From positions 451,059-515,058 of the forward strand of contig CAJNDT010005556.1 in NCBI GenBank assembly GCA_905221615.1: a DNA stretch of 64,000 nucleotides, given 5' to 3'. The position numbers and the translations under genes were made by a program. Positions within the stretch are counted from its first letter, which is position 1. The number at the start of each line of letters is the position of its first letter. The notes under the pieces were generated by a model, which searched no databases, was not told the origin of the DNA, and saw only the letters and a program-made list of their open reading frames with translations. Positions 58,866 to 64,000 of the stretch are shown here, one piece after another. The DNA is from Symbiodinium sp. CCMP2592 (Eukaryota > Sar > Dinophyceae > Suessiales > Symbiodiniaceae).

Positions 58866-59029
58866 AGTGTGACTTCAAGGTTTGCAGGGGCGCGGAGTCT
58901 TGGGAGGGCCTGTATGGCTCAGGGATAGGGCTTGAGGAATTAGTGTAAGGAGGCTTAGACGGGTTCTGGGTGGGGGAGATCAGGGCTCCATAAGCTTGGG
59001 GGCTCTGGGCTCAAAGGGCTGGCGGGGGT

Positions 59030-60440
59030 CGCGTTAAAGGCTCACGGTTTTGAGGGCTTCAGGGCACCGGAGGTCAGACCCTAAACTCCTAAGCCCTAAA
59101 TCGGAATTTCTGGGAATATCCCTAAACCCTAGAAACCCTAAACCCCGAACTGCGAAGTTCGAAGCGAGTGTTGCGGTTAGTGCATTTTCAAGGCCTGCAT
59201 GGCTTGCGGGCTTTCGAGTTTGTAGGGACAGGTGGGACTCAGCTTTTAATGAGGTAGTGGCGGTGATGGTGGCGACAATAAAAAGGTGATAGATAGGCGG
59301 GATAGAGCGACTCTGACCCTTAAGCTCCAAGCTCTGAACACTAAGCCCTCAACCCTACAAGCCTAAAAACCTTGGAACATTCTCAAAATCACCCCGCCCA
59401 GTCACAAAACCAAAATGCAAGCAACACCTGCCCTCAACAAAGCATCAGCGAATTCCGTCTGCTGCACTGGCCAGGTTGACTGAATGTCTTCAAGGCGGTG
59501 ATCTCTTGGGCTGTGTGAGGGCATCGCAAGACAGACAGTGTCTAAAGCCGGGGCGGCGATGATAGTGGTGACGATGTATGTTGGTTTCGTTGGTTCAGCT
59601 GCTGCTGCTGACGGTGATGGAATACACACACGAAGATTATGAAGATAAAGATGAAGGTACAGATGAAGATTAAACAGAGCAAGAGCAATAAAGCGATGAT
59701 AAGCGATGAGTCTGACGACGATGATGTTGATGATGATGACACTGCTGATGATGGTGATGGTGTGATGGTGGTGATGGTGATGGTGATAGACCTGTAGGAG
59801 GTGGGGAATGAGGATGAGGGGGAGGAGGAGGAGGAGGAGGAGGAGGAGGAGGAGGAGGGCGATGCTGATGTTTAGCTAGTGTCTCCTTGGTGACGAGATG
59901 ATACTCATGAGTTTGATGACAGCGCCGGTAATGCTAAAGCCATCAATCCGTCACCCTCTGCATTGTAGTCACTCTCTAGACAATTACCTTCCTGCGCATC
60001 ATCACCTTCATCGCACCATCGTCATCGTCATCAGCATCATCATCACCGTCATCATCATCATCACCAAGGCCAATATCACTGAAACAGGAGCATGTGGTCA
60101 AATCGAACAGTGAGACATATGCTTCTCGGGCGAAGCATGTTGAAGTCAAAAAATGAAAAAATGACAGTCATCGTGGTGCCACTAGCCAACCAGGCATTAT
60201 CAGCAGCTCTATGATGCACAGCATTTCGAGCATCATAAGATCTTCGTAATCCAGCCAGAGATTCTCAACGACTAGAAGTACTTTCGCCATCGCAGCAGGA
60301 TTTTGAACCTAGCCTTGCATGCCTACTTCCAGTACTTCTGTGTCTGAGCGACATGGTCTGCGCCCCCAATTGGTCTTCGGGTTAATGCCTCGCGCTCTCA
60401 ATCACTCAGGGCATCGACTCCTGAATTCCTGCATTTGAAA
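59030..60440. other. Region mostly microsatellite-derived
   Basis: Includes (GATGGTGAT)n at 59730-59790, (GAG)n at 59815-59860 and (ATC)n at about 60010-60065. Hydrophobic or acidic frames here follow from these runs. No exon supported. Confidence 0.6.
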
Positions 60441-60451
60441 AAGTACACCAC

Positions 60452-60793
60452 ATGGAATGCACGCTTGAGGTAACGGCAACTTTCGCCGTCACTTTGGCCC
60501 TTGTGCCACAGTTGAGACACTGGACGGGCCGTTGCCGCCCAAGCACTCTGAGTCCCGAAGACATGTGCGAGAGTTCAGAAGCACCCGACAGTGAAACCTC
60601 GGGAGACCACTTCAAGAAGATGCGTTACCGCAGCGACCTAAAATCGAACGTGGCTGCTCGAAAGAATCTAAAGCTGCTTCAAATCCCGATTCTGAGCGCG
60701 CTTGACCCCTTGGGCGGCGTCAGCTTATTTAATTTCCAAACCTGGAAAGAAGGGTACACATGTACAGTTGTACCGAAAGACACAACCCTTTAA
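60452..60793 (+). CDS. Uncertain open frame
   Basis: 113 codons, with SPEDMCESSEAPDSETSGDH then FKKM the most protein-like. A different frame (ATVETLDGPLPPKHSESRRH) overlaps. Perhaps one exon near 60500-60610. Confidence 0.3.
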   Translation: MECTLEVTATFAVTLALVPQLRHWTGRCRPSTLSPEDMCESSEAPDSETSGDHFKKMRYRSDLKSNVAARKNLKLLQIPILSALDPLGGVSLFNFQTWKEGYTCTVVPKDTTL

Positions 60794-61734
60794 ACCTTGA
60801 AGCGAAAACCAATGCCAATGAACCTTCTAGCTCGCCAATGCCTTTTGCTGCACCGGGGCAACACAGAGTCGCACCATGCAGGCACACGGCAGCTCCAACA
60901 GGGGCTGGAGTCTACGGTGACAGGCCAATCAAGGGTTGAGGGCTAAGGCTTCAAGGTATCTTTGCTTTCGGACATGGACACAAGGTTTACTGGTTTTGGG
61001 TGCAGGGTTCAGGAATCCAGGGTCTAGGGTGCAGATGGTTTGTATTATGGTGTGGCTCGAACTGCTTGCATAGGAACAGGGTGCAGGGATGACAGATGGC
61101 AGTTTGGGTTTTGCGTGTGTGGAGAGAAACTGCTGTCGATTTCGTTGCTGGACTGTTCCGTGTCATCAATGTCATCAACATCGAAATGCATGATGCCACA
61201 GCAGTCAGCATCGCCACCCTTGCCATCTTCACCCACACCTGCTTGATCGCAGCACCAGGACATCAAACGCGGTGGTAGCAGCGAAAACATCGCAGTCCAA
61301 TCTACACACTATCAGGCTGCAGCTTCTCAATTAAGGTACTGGGTTTAGTTAGGATTTGGGATGCAGGGTTTGGGGGTTGAGTCGAGTATTTTAGGACCTA
61401 ATATGGAGCCAGGGGGACTGCGCAGTCGATTAATGGACCTTATGCCTTATGCACAGATGGTCTTAGTGGTCATCACGCAAAAAGTCGAGCTTCTTTGGGG
61501 GGCTGCAAGCCTAACCTAAGCTCTAATCCCCAGGCTTATCTAAAGAATGAGACTTTGGTGCATCTGTTCGGCCTGTGAGCCTGCTTTGTGTCATCGCCAC
61601 GGTACAGTAAGCTACGTGAGCTCCAGGCTCTAAGCTCCAGCCTTGCCCCTGTCATGCAGGCGGGACAATGCTCTCCGCGCCCGAGGTAGCAGCCAAAGCT
61701 TGCGGTCTGAGAGAACTTATACAGACATATACAT

Positions 61735-62055
61735 ACACACAGTCATACATACATACATACATACATACATAAATCCATACAAACATACACATACACATGT
61801 ATTTTCTATGGTCTCTCTCCCTATATATATATATATATATATGTAGGTACATATACCTTTATATGTAAACACATGTACTTCTACACTTGTAAGTTCAGAT
61901 ATGACTATGAAAACGAATACAGATGTAAATGTTTATATGAATATACACATACATGTATATATGCATATATATATATATATATACACATGTGCATATACAT
62001 GTGCATATGTATGTATTGCAAAACATTGCAAGCATGTATATATTCACGCACATGT
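61735..62055. repeat. CATA/TA microsatellite complex
   Basis: ATACATACATAC, (TA)n and ACATGTGCATAT stretches. Confidence 0.9.
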
Positions 62056-62339
62056 GTATAGATGCACTCGCATTTCAGGTGCTTTGGCGAGCGATTGTCA
62101 ACGGGGATGTGGCCTCTGTCGGGCATTCAGTTCTGGTCAAACAGCATTGACGAGAATGCGAACATACACCTGGATGCTCGAAAATCTGCAGCATCATCAG
62201 GCTCGCTCCTTCGCACCCCGCCCGATGCTGATGATCATCACCACTATCATCATGATTACGAGCATTTTCGTGATGCGAAGTGAGGATGTTTGGATGTGAT
62301 GTTGATGCTGTTATTGATGGTGGCCATCGTCATGATGGT

Positions 62340-62401
62340 GGTTGTCCTTGTACTTGTGCTTGTGCTTGTGCTTGTGCTTGTGGTGGTGGTGGTGGTGGTG
62401 G

Positions 62402-62433
<32 letters not shown>

Positions 62434-62440
62434 GTGGTAC
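62340..62440. repeat. TGCTTG, GGT and GCT microsatellite
   Basis: Successive short arrays. Gives Cys/Ala or Val/Leu frames. Confidence 0.9.
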
Positions 62441-63061
62441 TGCTGAAGCTGATGATGATTACGATGATGATGTCGTTGCCAATGTTATTGTTTGTTGATG
62501 ATGCTGGTGACGGTAGTGATCGCTTTTGTCGTAATCACCCTCGACCTGGCAATCACCGTCTGTTTAGGCTCATCAAGCAACAGCATTGCAACTTCATCGT
62601 CGTCAAGGTCACTGTCACCACCGCCAGCATCGCTGTCATCACCACCATCATGACTACTAGTAACGAGTACCAGCAGTAGAAGTGGCCGAAGACACAGAAA
62701 CAGACGTTTGGATTGTACGTTCATGAGACGAACCCCCTATTACGAAGCAGCAGATTTCATTACGCAAACACAGATACAGGTACAGCATAAACGCAGGCAT
62801 GGCACAGAGCTATTCGGTGCTGCAAGCCAGTCCCGAGTTAAGGTGTTTAAGGCGCAGGGATGTGGATATTGTGCAAGGTACCCGCGTTCGTTGCTCAAGT
62901 TTAAACCGTGGCTGGCTTGACAAGTGATCCCTCAGCTTTTGTTTAGACTTTGCTGTACATTCCAAACACTGTGATCCCAAACTCGCAAAATCCAGGCCGT
63001 GCATCCTGAAACCACGCTCTAAACTCTAAACGTCTCTACACCTTGAAATCACCCTGTCCAG

Positions 63062-63161
63062 AAGTTCTGACAAGGTCGAGGCCATCATTCGACAGGGGGG
63101 CCTGGTTTCGGGTCGAACGCAGGAGCCGCTTCTTGCGCCCTACTTTTGCATGCTCTGGGAT
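63062..63161 (+). CDS. Internal exon (chain 6, exon 1)
   Basis: After ACCCTGTCCAG the frame reads SSDKVEAIIRQGGLVSGRTQ then EPLLAPYFCMLWD, ending in phase 0 before GTAACG. It joins in phase to 63376 over a 214-nt intron. Well-balanced composition, unknown family. Confidence 0.7.
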
Positions 63162-63375
63162 GTAACGTGAACCCCCGAAAGTTGGAACATGGGTTAAGGA
63201 TGATTGGTGCTGGGATCCTTATGAATACCTTCCCTGAAGGTTAGGGGTTTGACACTGTCCCGTATCTCTGCACACTAGACTCCTGCACTCTAAACTTTAT
63301 AGACCCCATGCCGTGAACTCAAAACTCGAAGCCCTACACCCTCGAGTCTATACCCCGAGCCCTGAACCTCGGCAG

Positions 63376-63424
63376 CGGGGGTTGTACGCAGCTTGTGTCA
63401 GTCGTCGCAGTGGCGAGTTTTCGG
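63376..63424 (+). CDS. Internal exon (chain 6, exon 2)
   Basis: After CCTCGGCAG the frame reads RGLYAACVSRRSGEFS, ending G before GTGAGTC. Both splice sites are strong and both phases match the neighbours. The next intron carries a TTTAGGG tract at 63468-63492. Confidence 0.7.
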
Positions 63425-63726
63425 GTGAGTCTTCGAAGAGCGAGGCATGTCTTCAAAGGTATCCCCGGTTTAGGGTTTAGGGTTTAGGGTTTTTGAAAGG
63501 AGGCGTAAACAATAAGCAATACTGCTTCTTCAGAACTCCGATAGCGTTTAATGCACCTCACACCTGAGGCAGTAGGCGTGCAAAGGCATAGGACATCCGA
63601 ATGACTGGATTGCATGTGCCTGTGCATCTGGGGACTCTGAGCTGAGAGGTCACTCCGGAATCGTATTCTCGCAGGAATGGTAAAAACATAGGTTTTTAGG
63701 TTTTTTGAAAAACCTATGCACTACAG

Positions 63727-63797
63727 ATCCCGAAAGTGTGGAAGGGCATGCAGGTCTCGTCTTCTATGGCTCTTCCAGAAGAAGTCCTCTTCCTTAA
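63727..63797 (+). CDS. Next exon (chain 6, exon 3), boundaries uncertain
   Basis: After CACTACAG the phase from exon 2 gives DPESVEGHAGLVFYGSSRRS then PLP and TAA at 63795. A different frame over the same DNA (IPKVWKGMQVSSSMALPEEV...) stays open to 63933 and is equally protein-like. A donor such as GTCTCG after ATGCAG would reconcile them with a further exon. Confidence 0.45.
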
Positions 63798-64000
63798 GTT
63801 GGTTCACCGCTCTCTGCCCAGCCAGTGTTGGTACTGTGTTGACTGCGAAAGCCCAATCCGAGAAGCCCAATTAACCGGCCGCCTCTTCAATCTTCGCAGT
63901 TTAGGGCATGGGGTTCGTATAGGGCCCAATTAGGCTTTAGGGTCATCACTTGATTGGAACCTTCTGGCCCGCGAGCGCCTGGACTTCCAAGCTTTCTTCG

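Overview
The window looks like nuclear DNA of a dinoflagellate, probably a Symbiodinium-like alga; a chromerid or another TTTAGGG-telomere protist cannot be excluded. The grounds are degenerate telomere-type CCCTAAA/TTTAGGG repeats scattered through non-coding DNA, very small exons in large repeat-filled introns, nearly all readable exons on one strand, abundant microsatellites, and many short inverted-repeat elements that behave like introners. No dinoflagellate spliced-leader sequence was found, so the assignment is by style and not by a marker gene.

Three components make up the window. (1) From 1 to about 39 kb and from 55.4 to 64 kb there is intron-rich gene space on the + strand. Most real coding sequence sits in islands of 35-140 nt with an AG before and usually a GT after. 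Several neighbouring islands join in phase: 3996-4111/4288-4361/4414-4681; 5229-5305/5399-5430; 19650-19758/19892-20017/20126-20220; 26719-26821/26866-26948; 31878-31980/32107-32193; 63062-63161/63376-63424/63727-. I do not recognise the encoded proteins. Whether they form one giant gene or several cannot be decided without transcripts. (2) At 39.8-40.7 kb lies one long uninterrupted reading frame for a protein with four IQ (calmodulin-binding) motifs. (3) At 41,156-55,332, on the minus strand, lies a complete, apparently intact and very large (14.2 kb) non-LTR retrotransposon bounded by a perfect 14-bp target-site duplication.

The retrotransposon is the most remarkable object. ORF1 (449 aa, coiled coil) overlaps a giant open frame of about 4,240 aa in the -1 frame. 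In order, that frame encodes four diverged copies of an unrecognised module of about 300-330 aa, a hydrophobic stretch, an RNase H domain with all acidic residues, an APE/EEP endonuclease, a reverse transcriptase with WADD in place of YxDD, and two C2H2-type fingers. RNase H upstream of the endonuclease is the reverse of the usual LINE order (endonuclease-RT-RNase H).

At least seven families of short (about 70-130 bp) terminal-inverted-repeat elements recur. Copies of several families start with a GT usable as a splice donor and lie directly between exons that join in phase. They are therefore interpreted as introners: mobile elements that become introns. The remaining DNA is telomere-like repeat, microsatellite (TA, CACATA, TC, GACA, AGT, GAG, ATC) or unassigned sequence.
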